NCBI GenBank assembly: GCA_043778625.1
Contig: JAYWFU010000016.1
Location: 1 to 9,294 of the forward strand
Direction: 5' to 3'
DNA length: 9,294 nucleotides
Source: JACMRI01 sp043778625
GTDB lineage: Bacteria > Bacteroidota > Bacteroidia > UBA4408
The notes beneath the pieces were generated by a model. It did not search any database and was not told the DNA's origin. It saw only the letters and a list, made by a program, of their open reading frames with translations. Below are positions 1 to 8,200 of this stretch, piece by piece (the first letter of the stretch is position 1; the number at the start of each line of letters is the position of its first letter). The position numbers and the translations under genes were made by a program.

Positions 1-8
1 ATTTATTG

Positions 9-16
9 TAGTTTTG
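9..16 (+). promoter_or_regulatory. Possible Bacteroidota -7 promoter box upstream of gene 1
   Basis: The octamer TAGTTTTG matches the Bacteroidota -7 consensus TAnnTTTG exactly. The partner TTG element expected about 20 nt further upstream would lie outside the window, so the promoter is only half visible. Transcription would begin near 20-25, leaving about 50 nt of leader before the signal-peptide coding stretch at 77. An octamer with two free positions is common in AT-rich DNA, so the assignment rests mostly on position. Confidence 0.35.
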
Positions 17-76
17 GTGAACCACAAATAAATCCGTTACTAAAGCGATTTAATTGACCCATACTATTAGTTTTAA

Positions 77-166
77 CAGAAATTTAAACAGGCTCTAAAC
101 AAAGCTACTATTTATTTATTATTTATAACGCTACAACTTACTTGTGTAGTGTATATTATTACAGCT
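77..166 (+). other. In-frame signal-peptide coding stretch lacking a normal start codon
   Basis: Reading gene 1's frame upstream of the GTG at 149 gives 24 open codons back to TAA at 74-76, with TAG just before it at 68-70. The encoded stretch begins QKFKQALNK, continues with a hydrophobic core (IYLLFITLQLTCVVYIIT) and ends in a TA/QN cleavage site directly before NLVQNPSFEE. This is a textbook Sec signal peptide: basic n-region, hydrophobic h-region, Ala before Gln. No ATG, GTG or TTG lies in this frame between 77 and 148, and no ATG occurs in any plus-strand frame of 1-148. The only near-start codons are ATT at 110, ATA at 125 and ACG at 128. The true start is therefore unresolved: a rare start codon, a lost start codon, or a sequence error. 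Confidence 0.75.
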
Positions 167-1738
167 CAAAACTTAGTGCAAAATCCATCGTTTGAAGAGT
201 TTTATAAATGCCCTAATATTAACATTAAAGGAAATAATATAACTGATTTAAAATATTGGAAATCTAATTATAACGGGGATGTTGCTGTATTTAATACTTG
301 TTCTAACACTGTACCTATAACCTATATAGGAGGATATCAACAGTCCAAAACGGGCAATGGCTATATTGCTATTGGAGTGCGTTATTATTACATGGAAGAT
401 TGGCTACAAAGTAATAGAAGAGGATATGCAATAGGTAATTTTATGACCCCTTTAATTAAAGACTCCGTATATTGTGTCTCCTATTATGTAAGTAGATGCG
501 ATGAGACTAAGGGAGCAATACAAAATGTAGATGCGTTAATTAGCGCAGACACATTGTTTAATTTTTACAATAACGTAACTGAATATTATATTGAAAGCAA
601 ACCGCAAATAAAAAGCACACAAATGCTCACTGATACCGCTGGGTGGACGTTAGTAAGCGACCTATACAAAGCCAAAGGTGGAGAGCGTTACATTACCATT
701 GGTAATTTTATGTCGCCAGCTAACACTATTGAAATCCCCTATTATATTCCTGAACAAACTGCAGTAAGTTATTTTTTAGACGATGTAAGCGTAACCCCTA
801 CTTACCTAAATGCATCAGCCTTGGGCAAAGATACTTTACTGTGCTATAACTCCCCCTATACCTTACATGCCCCCACAGGGTATGATGCTTACTTGTGGAG
901 CAACGGTAGCAATGCCACTACATTACCCATAACTACTGCGGGTACGTATTGGCTTAAATGTAGCCTTACCGGCTGTGGTAGTGTGTATGATACCGTAACC
1001 ATAACACTACGCCCTAAGCCACTACCCTTGCAATTAGGCGCTAACACCACGCTATGCCAAGGCAAAAGCCTTAGCCTTACTGCACAAGCTGGCTATGCCA
1101 CTTATGCTTGGAGCACTAGTGCTACTACACCAAGCATTATCGTAACAGATTCTGGCTGGTACAAAGTTACCGCTACGGAGTACTGTAGTGTACAAAAAGA
1201 CTCCGTACACATAGCTCTAGATGCCCTGCCTAACCTACACATTAATCTAGGTAACGATACTACCGTGTGCCAAGCATTAACCAATACTAACCTGCCCATA
1301 ACGCTAACGCCTAACTTAGCCCTGCCTAATTATAACTGGAACACAGGGCATACCACCCCCACCATAACCATAAACCAAAGTGGCTGGTACATACTTACTA
1401 CACACTATAATTGTGGCTACCTAAGCGATACGGTGCGTGTAAACCAATGCGTAGACCAACCGCCCTACGGCTTGTACATACCTAATGCCTTTACACCCAA
1501 TAAAGATAAGCTAAACGAAGCATTTACCGTAGTGCAATACAATATTAATATTGAAGATTTTAAAATATATACCCGCCGTGGCAACCTAGTGTACGATGAT
1601 ACCGCTGCCTCTTGGAACGGCACCTATAAAGATAACGAATGCCCCACTGGCGAATACATATATAAACTACTGTACTACAACACCATAACCCAAACCCACG
1701 CACAACGTGTGGGTTTGGTAGCGTTGTTGAGAGATTAA
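149..1738 (+). CDS. Secreted multidomain protein with type B T9SS sorting domain (start uncertain)
   Basis: This is a probable cell-surface or released protein exported by Sec and then by the type IX secretion system; no enzymatic motif is seen. Numbering is from the GTG at 149. Residues 8-215 form the N-terminal domain common in Bacteroidota surface proteins, with NPSFEE (12-17), a GYQQSKTGNGYIAIG segment near 62, the GGERYITIGNF region near 177-187 and a closing YFLDDVSV (208-215). Three Ig-like repeats start at residues 225, 296 and 367, each opening LGxxTxxC and containing a Y.W(S/N) motif. Residues 443-529 are a gliding-motility-associated C-terminal domain (YIPNAFTPN... ending VALLRD). 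It is divergent: the usual NRWG motif reads TRRG. The GTG start would keep only the last six residues of the signal peptide seen just upstream, so it is very probably not the true start. The first half is AT-rich and G-leaning, the second half markedly C-rich. Ligand and exact role are unknown. Confidence 0.85.
   Translation: MYIITAQNLVQNPSFEEFYKCPNINIKGNNITDLKYWKSNYNGDVAVFNTCSNTVPITYIGGYQQSKTGNGYIAIGVRYYYMEDWLQSNRRGYAIGNFMTPLIKDSVYCVSYYVSRCDETKGAIQNVDALISADTLFNFYNNVTEYYIESKPQIKSTQMLTDTAGWTLVSDLYKAKGGERYITIGNFMSPANTIEIPYYIPEQTAVSYFLDDVSVTPTYLNASALGKDTLLCYNSPYTLHAPTGYDAYLWSNGSNATTLPITTAGTYWLKCSLTGCGSVYDTVTITLRPKPLPLQLGANTTLCQGKSLSLTAQAGYATYAWSTSATTPSIIVTDSGWYKVTATEYCSVQKDSVHIALDALPNLHINLGNDTTVCQALTNTNLPITLTPNLALPNYNWNTGHTTPTITINQSGWYILTTHYNCGYLSDTVRVNQCVDQPPYGLYIPNAFTPNKDKLNEAFTVVQYNINIEDFKIYTRRGNLVYDDTAASWNGTYKDNECPTGEYIYKLLYYNTITQTHAQRVGLVALLRD
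821..1474 (+). repeat. Three tandem Ig-like protein repeats within gene 1
   Basis: Repeat units begin at 821, 1034 and 1247, exactly 213 nt (71 codons) apart. The third unit carries a few extra residues and runs to the sorting domain near 1475. Each encodes LG(K/A/N)(D/N)T, then a cysteine, then Y.W(S/N).G/S, a second conserved TxxGxY/W segment and a second cysteine. The nucleotide sequences have diverged, so the repeat is recognisable mainly at protein level. Such units are usual stalks between an N-terminal binding domain and a T9SS sorting domain. Confidence 0.75.
1690..1718 (+). other. Strong RNA hairpin inside the last codons of gene 1
   Basis: CCAAACCCAC at 1690-1699 pairs perfectly with GTGGGTTTGG at 1709-1718. 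The stem is extended inward by one G-U pair and one C-G pair, leaving a 5-nt loop (ACAAC, 1702-1706). It ends 17 nt before the stop codon at 1736-1738. No T-run follows (TAGCGTTGTTGAG), so it is not a classic intrinsic terminator. It could mark or protect a transcript 3' end, separating gene 1 from gene 2, or may simply follow from the codons used. Confidence 0.55.
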
Positions 1739-1815
1739 ATTACAATAACATATAATTACAATTATAGGCTACACAGCTTCGCTAGTATTGCCTCAAGTAT
1801 AGCTAATTATTTTAA

Positions 1816-1846
1816 TTGCGTTTTACAATATAAATACCTACTTTAG
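1816..1846 (+). promoter_or_regulatory. Candidate Bacteroidota promoter for genes 2 and 3
   Basis: TTG at 1816-1818 is followed after 20 nt by TACTTTAG at 1839-1846, which fits the Bacteroidota pattern TTG-N(19-21)-TAnnTTTG with one mismatch. Transcription would start near 1850-1855, about 20 nt before the ATG at 1871. The leader is AT-rich with no Shine-Dalgarno sequence, as is usual in this phylum. The rest of 1739-1870 holds only an AT-rich palindrome (1751-1766) and no gene. Confidence 0.45.
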
Positions 1847-1870
1847 AATTTTAAATTATAAAGTTATTTT

Positions 1871-4800
1871 ATGAAAACATATTTCCTTTTATTTCTTTTT
1901 TCGTTAATAAACTTACCCTTACTTACTATTGCCGATACATTGCAAGGTGGACAAAATAGTAGATTTAGTAGGGCATGTGGCGCATGTGCTGATAATGCAG
2001 GCTTTGAGCTAGGTAATGTAAATGGTTGGATAGCACAAAGTGGAGTAATTGGTAATTATACAGGGGGATTAAATTTTAGCACCAACACTCCTAACAATAA
2101 TTCAGCACAACAAACCTTATTAACTAGCGGTAACGACGAGGTTGGAGCATTCCCCCGTGTGTGTAATTTAATAGCGGGCAATACCTCGTCAGTTAGGTTG
2201 GGTAACGCTCAAACTGGTTCAGGGCAAGAAAATATTTCGTATCAATTTACCGTAAGTGCGGCCACTCCGTATTTTACGTACTACTATGCCGTAGTGTTGG
2301 AATCGGCAGCTACACTGCATACTGCGCCCGACCAACCTCGCTTTAGCGTACGCATGACTGATGGTACTAACACTCCAATACTATGTGCTGGTTACGAAGT
2401 TAATGGTAGCAATGCCGTTAATATTGGTGGATTTACCAACGTAGGCGGTGCACTGTACAAACCTTGGGACGCCGTAGTAATACCACTACAAGGCTACGTA
2501 GGGCAATGTGTAACCATTACGTTTGAAACACGCGACTGTAACTTTGGCGACCATTATGGCTATGCTTACATTGATGCTGATTGTAGTAACCCAGTAATAA
2601 AAGCACCTCCCATTAATTGTAACAATAGTAAATCAAAGGCTACGTTGTACGCCCCACCTGGGGCAGGTAGCTATACTTGGGCAGGTCCACAAATACAAGG
2701 GCCTAGTAATTTGGATTCAGTAGTAATTACAGGTGCTGGCCATTGGGATTGCTTAATGACTACTAAAACTAACAACGGAAGTTTGCCTTGTACCTACACT
2801 ATATCAACTGATGTAATGCCAACAACGTTTACGCCCACGGCAAGTTTTACGTATAATACGGCTTGCCAAGGTGAAAAGGTAAATTTTAACAATACTACTA
2901 CACCCGCTAATGTGTGGACTGACTATGCGTGGGACTTTGGAGTAGATGGAGTTATTGACGCTACTTCGTTTGATACTAGCGATGTGCTATTGCCTAATCC
3001 TACGCAACAACCCATTTCAATACCTGTAAAACTACAAACAAAAAACTCGTATTGCACCGCCGATACGGTTATTTACGTAGTGGTAAACCCCAAGCCAGCC
3101 GCCAATGCAGGCGTTGATGTGCAGGTGTGCAATGGCTCGCCAGTAACACTAAACAGCACTACTAACGCACTTTACGAATGGTACGAAGGTTTAAATGTTT
3201 TTAACACTATAGTTGGTATAGGGCAAAGTTATACCACTATTCCTACGGCATCTAACAATTACACGGTAATAGTAACTAACCAGTATGGCTGCAAAGACAC
3301 TGACGATGTGTACGTGGCGGTAAACATAGCGCCAATAGCTAATTTTACAGCCACTGATATTTGCTACCCCAACACTACCGTGTTTACCAACACTACCACC
3401 AATACTGGGGCTGGCGATGTATATAGTTGGTTATTTGAGGCAGGCGATAGTGCTAGTGTTTTTAGCCCTAGCTACCAATACCATAGTTGTGGTACAAAGC
3501 CTGTGAAGCTAGTAGTTAAAAGTGTAAATGGTTGCACCAGTGTAATACTAAAAAATGCAAATGTATTTTGTAAACCCAAAGCAACTATTAGCACTGCTAA
3601 TGTGTGTACTTATGATTCTGCCATGTTTACCGCTAATAACGTAGGTATTACCGCACTAACCAATTATGTGTGGGATTTTAATTATCCTACGCCAACAGTA
3701 CAGTCTAACACCCCAATAGCAACCAACGCAAGTATAAAAACACCAAGTAACTTGTACGCTACCGATGGCGTTAAACACATAGCATTAATAGTTAAAAACA
3801 CGGAGGGGTGCGCTGATACACTCATAAAAACAATGACGGTGTATCCTGTACCCACTACCATATTTAGCGCAAGTAGTGTGTGTAAGAATGACTCCACAAA
3901 GTTTACAAGTACATCAACAGTAAATGCCCCTGATAATATCATACAATATCAATGGGATTATAACAACGACGGTATATATGAAAAAACATCGGCAGCTAGC
4001 GTACAACACTACACGTATCCGTTTGTGTATAAAGGCGATTCGTACTTAATAACCACCTCTAACCACGGTTGTAAAGATACTGCTCTTGCGCCAGTAGAGG
4101 TGTATCCATTGCCCGCAACAAACATGGAGTTTACTAACGCTTGCTATGGCACGCCTGTAAATTTTATTAATACATCAACCGTAGGGTATGGTAGCATAGT
4201 AGCCAGTAATTGGAAATATACTTTTGTTGATAGTACCGTTACTGTGGGCACAGCGCCCACTTCGTTTACATTTGCACAGGCTAATTATTACACCATACTA
4301 CTTACTACAAGCTCTAATTACGGGTGTAAAAATTCGCGCCTCAAAATTGTTACGGTGTATCCCACACCAATTACTGATTTTAGTGCTGTGAGCGTAAAAG
4401 ACTGCGCACCTTTTTGTGTAACATTTAATAATAACACCACCATTGATGTTAATGCTGTGCCTACTAACGTAACCAGTTATGTGTGGTACTTTGGCACTGG
4501 CGATTCGTCTAACGCCAAAAACCCTGTGTATTGCTACGCATCAAGTACTGATAATAAAAACAAATTATACACCCTTACCCTTACCGCCGAAAGTAATTAT
4601 GGATGCGTTACCACTACTACTAAGCCCAGTTATATAGAGGTGTTGCCTAAGCCCACCGCAGCTTTTGTAGCTACACCCACTAACGCACAATTAAGTACTA
4701 ATTTAATTGAATTGGTAGATAAATCAATGTTTGGCGATGTAATTACTTGGGATTACGGAGTACCTTATTTGCCCTTAAACACGAGTGCCCCAGCTTATCA

Positions 4801-5188
4801 AGCGGTGAGCTATAACGATAGTGGCAACTTTGTAATTACACAATACGTGCAAAACAACTTTGGCTGTACTGATACTGCTTACCAGCCAATACTAATAATT
4901 AAGGATTATAACATATTTGTACCTAGCGCATTTACGCCTAACGACGATGCACTTAATGATTATTTTGCACCCAAAAGTTTTGGCATAATCACATTTAATT
5001 TGCTAATATTTAACCGTTGGGGCGATGTTGTTGCTAAAATTAACGAAACAACAGCCAAGGGCTGGGACGGGCTAGACGACCGCTCTTACGAAAAATGCAA
5101 ACAAGACGTGTACCTATGGAAACTAAACTATACCACACTACGTGGCAACAGTGGCGAAACCAACGGTAGAGTTACATTAATAAGATAA
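1871..5188 (+). CDS. Large secreted PKD/Ig-repeat protein with type B T9SS sorting domain (paralogue A)
   Basis: This is a probable surface-exposed adhesin-like or glycan-binding protein of 1105 residues with no catalytic motif. Residues 1-21 are a signal peptide (MKTYFLLFLFS..., cleavage probably after the Ala at 21). Residues 36 to about 320 form a cysteine-rich N-terminal region opening with CGAC (36-39). It includes GNDEVGAFPRVC, YFTYYYAVVL and GQCVTITFETRDC, which resemble the jelly-roll or carbohydrate-binding-like N-domain frequent in Bacteroidota gliding-associated proteins. About eight PKD/Ig-like modules of 80-95 residues start near 324, 411, 490, 571, 663, 751, 835 and 930. Most open with a xFxxxxxC strand and close with GC(K/T)DT. 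Residues 1015-1105 are the sorting domain (FVPSAFTPNDD, FNRWGD, GWDG, final VTLIR). It lies 34 nt upstream of its paralogue in the same orientation, probably in one operon. The ATG at 1871 gives a complete signal peptide, which supports this start. The ligand is unknown. Confidence 0.93.
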   Translation: MKTYFLLFLFSLINLPLLTIADTLQGGQNSRFSRACGACADNAGFELGNVNGWIAQSGVIGNYTGGLNFSTNTPNNNSAQQTLLTSGNDEVGAFPRVCNLIAGNTSSVRLGNAQTGSGQENISYQFTVSAATPYFTYYYAVVLESAATLHTAPDQPRFSVRMTDGTNTPILCAGYEVNGSNAVNIGGFTNVGGALYKPWDAVVIPLQGYVGQCVTITFETRDCNFGDHYGYAYIDADCSNPVIKAPPINCNNSKSKATLYAPPGAGSYTWAGPQIQGPSNLDSVVITGAGHWDCLMTTKTNNGSLPCTYTISTDVMPTTFTPTASFTYNTACQGEKVNFNNTTTPANVWTDYAWDFGVDGVIDATSFDTSDVLLPNPTQQPISIPVKLQTKNSYCTADTVIYVVVNPKPAANAGVDVQVCNGSPVTLNSTTNALYEWYEGLNVFNTIVGIGQSYTTIPTASNNYTVIVTNQYGCKDTDDVYVAVNIAPIANFTATDICYPNTTVFTNTTTNTGAGDVYSWLFEAGDSASVFSPSYQYHSCGTKPVKLVVKSVNGCTSVILKNANVFCKPKATISTANVCTYDSAMFTANNVGITALTNYVWDFNYPTPTVQSNTPIATNASIKTPSNLYATDGVKHIALIVKNTEGCADTLIKTMTVYPVPTTIFSASSVCKNDSTKFTSTSTVNAPDNIIQYQWDYNNDGIYEKTSAASVQHYTYPFVYKGDSYLITTSNHGCKDTALAPVEVYPLPATNMEFTNACYGTPVNFINTSTVGYGSIVASNWKYTFVDSTVTVGTAPTSFTFAQANYYTILLTTSSNYGCKNSRLKIVTVYPTPITDFSAVSVKDCAPFCVTFNNNTTIDVNAVPTNVTSYVWYFGTGDSSNAKNPVYCYASSTDNKNKLYTLTLTAESNYGCVTTTTKPSYIEVLPKPTAAFVATPTNAQLSTNLIELVDKSMFGDVITWDYGVPYLPLNTSAPAYQAVSYNDSGNFVITQYVQNNFGCTDTAYQPILIIKDYNIFVPSAFTPNDDALNDYFAPKSFGIITFNLLIFNRWGDVVAKINETTAKGWDGLDDRSYEKCKQDVYLWKLNYTTLRGNSGETNGRVTLIR
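1976..5188 (+). repeat. Tandem gene duplication, copy A
   Basis: From its CGAC motif to its stop codon this segment is collinear with 5649-8852. Module starts in the two proteins differ by a constant 104-106 residues, and ten cysteines of the N-terminal region match one for one. Identity looks like roughly half by eye, with identical islands such as YFTYYYAVVL, GQCVTITFE and TNQYGCKDTD. The copies are old enough for most third codon positions to differ. Confidence 0.85.
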
Positions 5189-5222
5189 TACAGCATACTC
5201 CACATTTTAAAAACAAAGCGTT

Positions 5223-8200
5223 ATGAAAAAGCAATTGTACACCCTATTAATTATTAGCATTGGTTTAATAACTAACCAAAGTTATGCGCAACATACTAAT
5301 ACAGCCCATGCTAACGAAGCGCAGGTAAGCCGACTTACCAAGCAATTTATAACTAGCGTAAATGAATATAAAACACAAGCCTATGCTAAAAACAACTTTA
5401 CACTGGCCGACATTAAAGCATTTGAAACAACGCATTACGCAACGTTATTTAATGCCGAGCAACTTGCGGTAAGCAAAGCTTTTTATGTTAAAAATACAGT
5501 AGCCTACTTAGCCCAAAAACAAATTGAACTAACTAAATTAACCAACCAACTAACCCAGGAGTTTAGCAACCAAAAAAACGGTACGGTAAGTAGCAATGCG
5601 CGAGGAAGCAATGGCGTGGGTAATACCAATGGTACAAGTTCCCTATCATGCTCGGCATGTGTTACCAACCCTGGTTTTGAAAACAATGGTGCCTTTAATT
5701 GGGAGGGTTCTTTTGGCACGATTGGTAGCCAAACAACAGGCTTTAATATGGGGCCAGACAATGAAATAAACTCTGCTGCCAAAACGCACCATATAACCAC
5801 TGCAGGCAACGACGAAATAGGTGGTTTTCCGAGAGTGTGTGATTTAATACCAGATAACCACCATTCGTTTAGGTTAGGCAATGCCGTTAATGGTAACGGT
5901 AACGAAACAGTTTCTTATCAATTTGTAGTAGATTCTTTAAAACCTTATTTTACTTATTATTACGCTGTGGTATTGCAAGATGCAGGGCACGGACAAACTG
6001 ACCAGCCCTATTTTACCGTATCAATGACAGATGGGTCTAATACCAACATTGCCTGTGCTGATTATAGAGTAAGTGGAACTACCGCCGCTAACATAGGTGG
6101 GTTTGTTAATGCGGCTGGAGGAGTGTTGTATAAGCCTTGGTCGCCAGTTACTGTGCCGCTAATTGGCTACATTGGGCAATGCGTTACCATTACCTTTGAA
6201 AGTAGAGACTGCACATTTGGGGGGCATTGGGGCTATGGCTATGTAGATGCAGAATGTACTGCGCCCGAAATTATTGCGCCACCATCAATATGCGATAATA
6301 ATAAATCGCAAGTAATACTTAAAGCCCCTAAAGGCGCGGGTAGTTATGCTTGGACAGGGCCAAGTATAGTGGGAGCTACTGATAGAGATTCGGCAGTGGT
6401 AAATCATTCAGGGCAATATACCTGTACTATGACTACTGCTATTACAGCAGGAGGCGCACCTTGCCAATATAGTATTACACGTAATGTGCTAGCAGCGCCT
6501 TTCCCTATTGCTAGTTTTAGCGCAGCAACACCTTGTTCGGGGCAAAAAGTAAGTTTTACTAACACTACTGTTCCAAGCGGAATATGGAGCGATTTTTTGT
6601 GGGATTTTAATAACGATGCAAGCATTGATGCCACTACACTTAACGCCGAGGGTACGTTTATTAACGCCACGCAAAACACTATATCAATACCCGTTAAGTT
6701 AGCGTTAAAAACTGATTATTGCAATGCCGATACCGTAATAAGTATTACCATAAACCCTAAGCCCATAGCTAATGCAGGCATTGACCAAGCAATATGCACT
6801 GGCGATAATGTTACCTTAACCAGTGATTTATCCACCAGCTACGAATGGTATAACGGATTAAATATATTTTCGATAGTGGCTGATATTAATCAAGCCTATA
6901 CATTAACTCCTACCAACACTAACGATTATACGCTTGTGGTAACTAACCAGTACGGTTGTAAGGATACTGACAATGTGCACGTGCAATTAAATAGAGTTCC
7001 GAACCCTGATTTTTCGGCACAGGACGTGTGCTTTCCTCAAGGCACTACATTTACTAGCTTAAGTAGCAATACAGGCGCAGGCGATGTGTACACTTGGGCT
7101 TACGAAGCTGGCAAGACGGGTACAGGCAATGTATCTAACTACACCTATGCCACTTGTGGTGCAAAACCAGTAACATTAATTATAAGCACCACTGATAATT
7201 GTGCTAACACCATTACCAAAAACGTAAATGTGTTTTGCAAGCCAGTGGCTAACTTTACACCAAGCAATGTGTGTTTGTACGATTCGGCAACGTTTACCAA
7301 CACCAGTATTGGCAATACCAGTATTACTAGCTACCAGTGGGATTTTGATTACGGGAGCCCCAATTTGTTAAATCCATCGTACATAGCCTCTAACGCATCT
7401 GTGGCTAACCCCAAGCAACAGTACTTTGTAGAGGGGGTTAAAAACGTAGTGCTTATTGTAACCAACACCGATGGCTGTAAGGATACTACCTTAAAATTAA
7501 CCACTATTTATGCAATACCCACGGCATTATTCAGTGCCAATAACGTGTGTTTAAACACACAAAGTTTATTTATAAGTACATCAAGCATTAATGCGCCCGA
7601 TAGTATTAGCCAATACCAATGGGATTATAATAACGATGGTGTAACTGATAATACATCAGCCATAAATACACAGTACTATACATACCCTAGCTTGTATAAA
7701 AACGATGCACAACTTATAGTTACTACTACTAACGGTTGTAAGGATACTGCAACAGCACCAGTAGAAATATACCCATTACCCGTAGCACAGTACACGGCTA
7801 ACAATGTGTGTAACGATAGTGTGGTTACTTTTATTAATAATTCAACCGTGGCGTATGGCACTATAAAAACAAGTGCATGGGCATATACCCCCAACGATGC
7901 CGCCATGACTAATGCTACGGTGAACACTTCATTTGTTTTTCCGAGTGTAAATTACTACCCAGTGTTGCTAACGGCTACCACCAACTTTGGGTGTGTGGAT
8001 ACACTACGCAAAACCATAACTATTTATCCCAACCCTGTGCCTAATTTTAGTAGTAACCAAAGAGGGTGTACACCGTTTTGCGCTACCGAAATAAACACCA
8101 GCACCATTAGCCAAACACCTGTATTTAGTACTATTGCTAATTATAGCTGGAGTTTTGGTACAGGCGATAGTAGCACAGCTATGACCCCTGTGTATTGCTA

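Noticed and set aside
3..62. Minus-strand 19-codon ORF starting with ATG opposite the leader
   Set aside because: It is very short, has no recognisable motif or promoter, and lies in AT-rich DNA where such frames are expected by chance.
1751..1766. Palindrome TATAATT-AC-AATTATA as an operator
   Set aside because: It consists almost only of A and T in AT-rich DNA, and there is no regulator gene or second copy to support it.
1781..1803. Stem-loop GCTAGTA/TATAGC in the gene 1-gene 2 spacer as a terminator
   Set aside because: The stem is six pairs with a bulge, a 10-nt loop and no immediate T-run; it is too weak to support the call.
5504..5881. Minus-strand open frame of 125 codons within gene 3
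   Set aside because: It overlaps a clearly coding plus-strand gene, shows no family motif, and is a shadow of its codon use. The same applies to the other antisense frames in genes 1-3.
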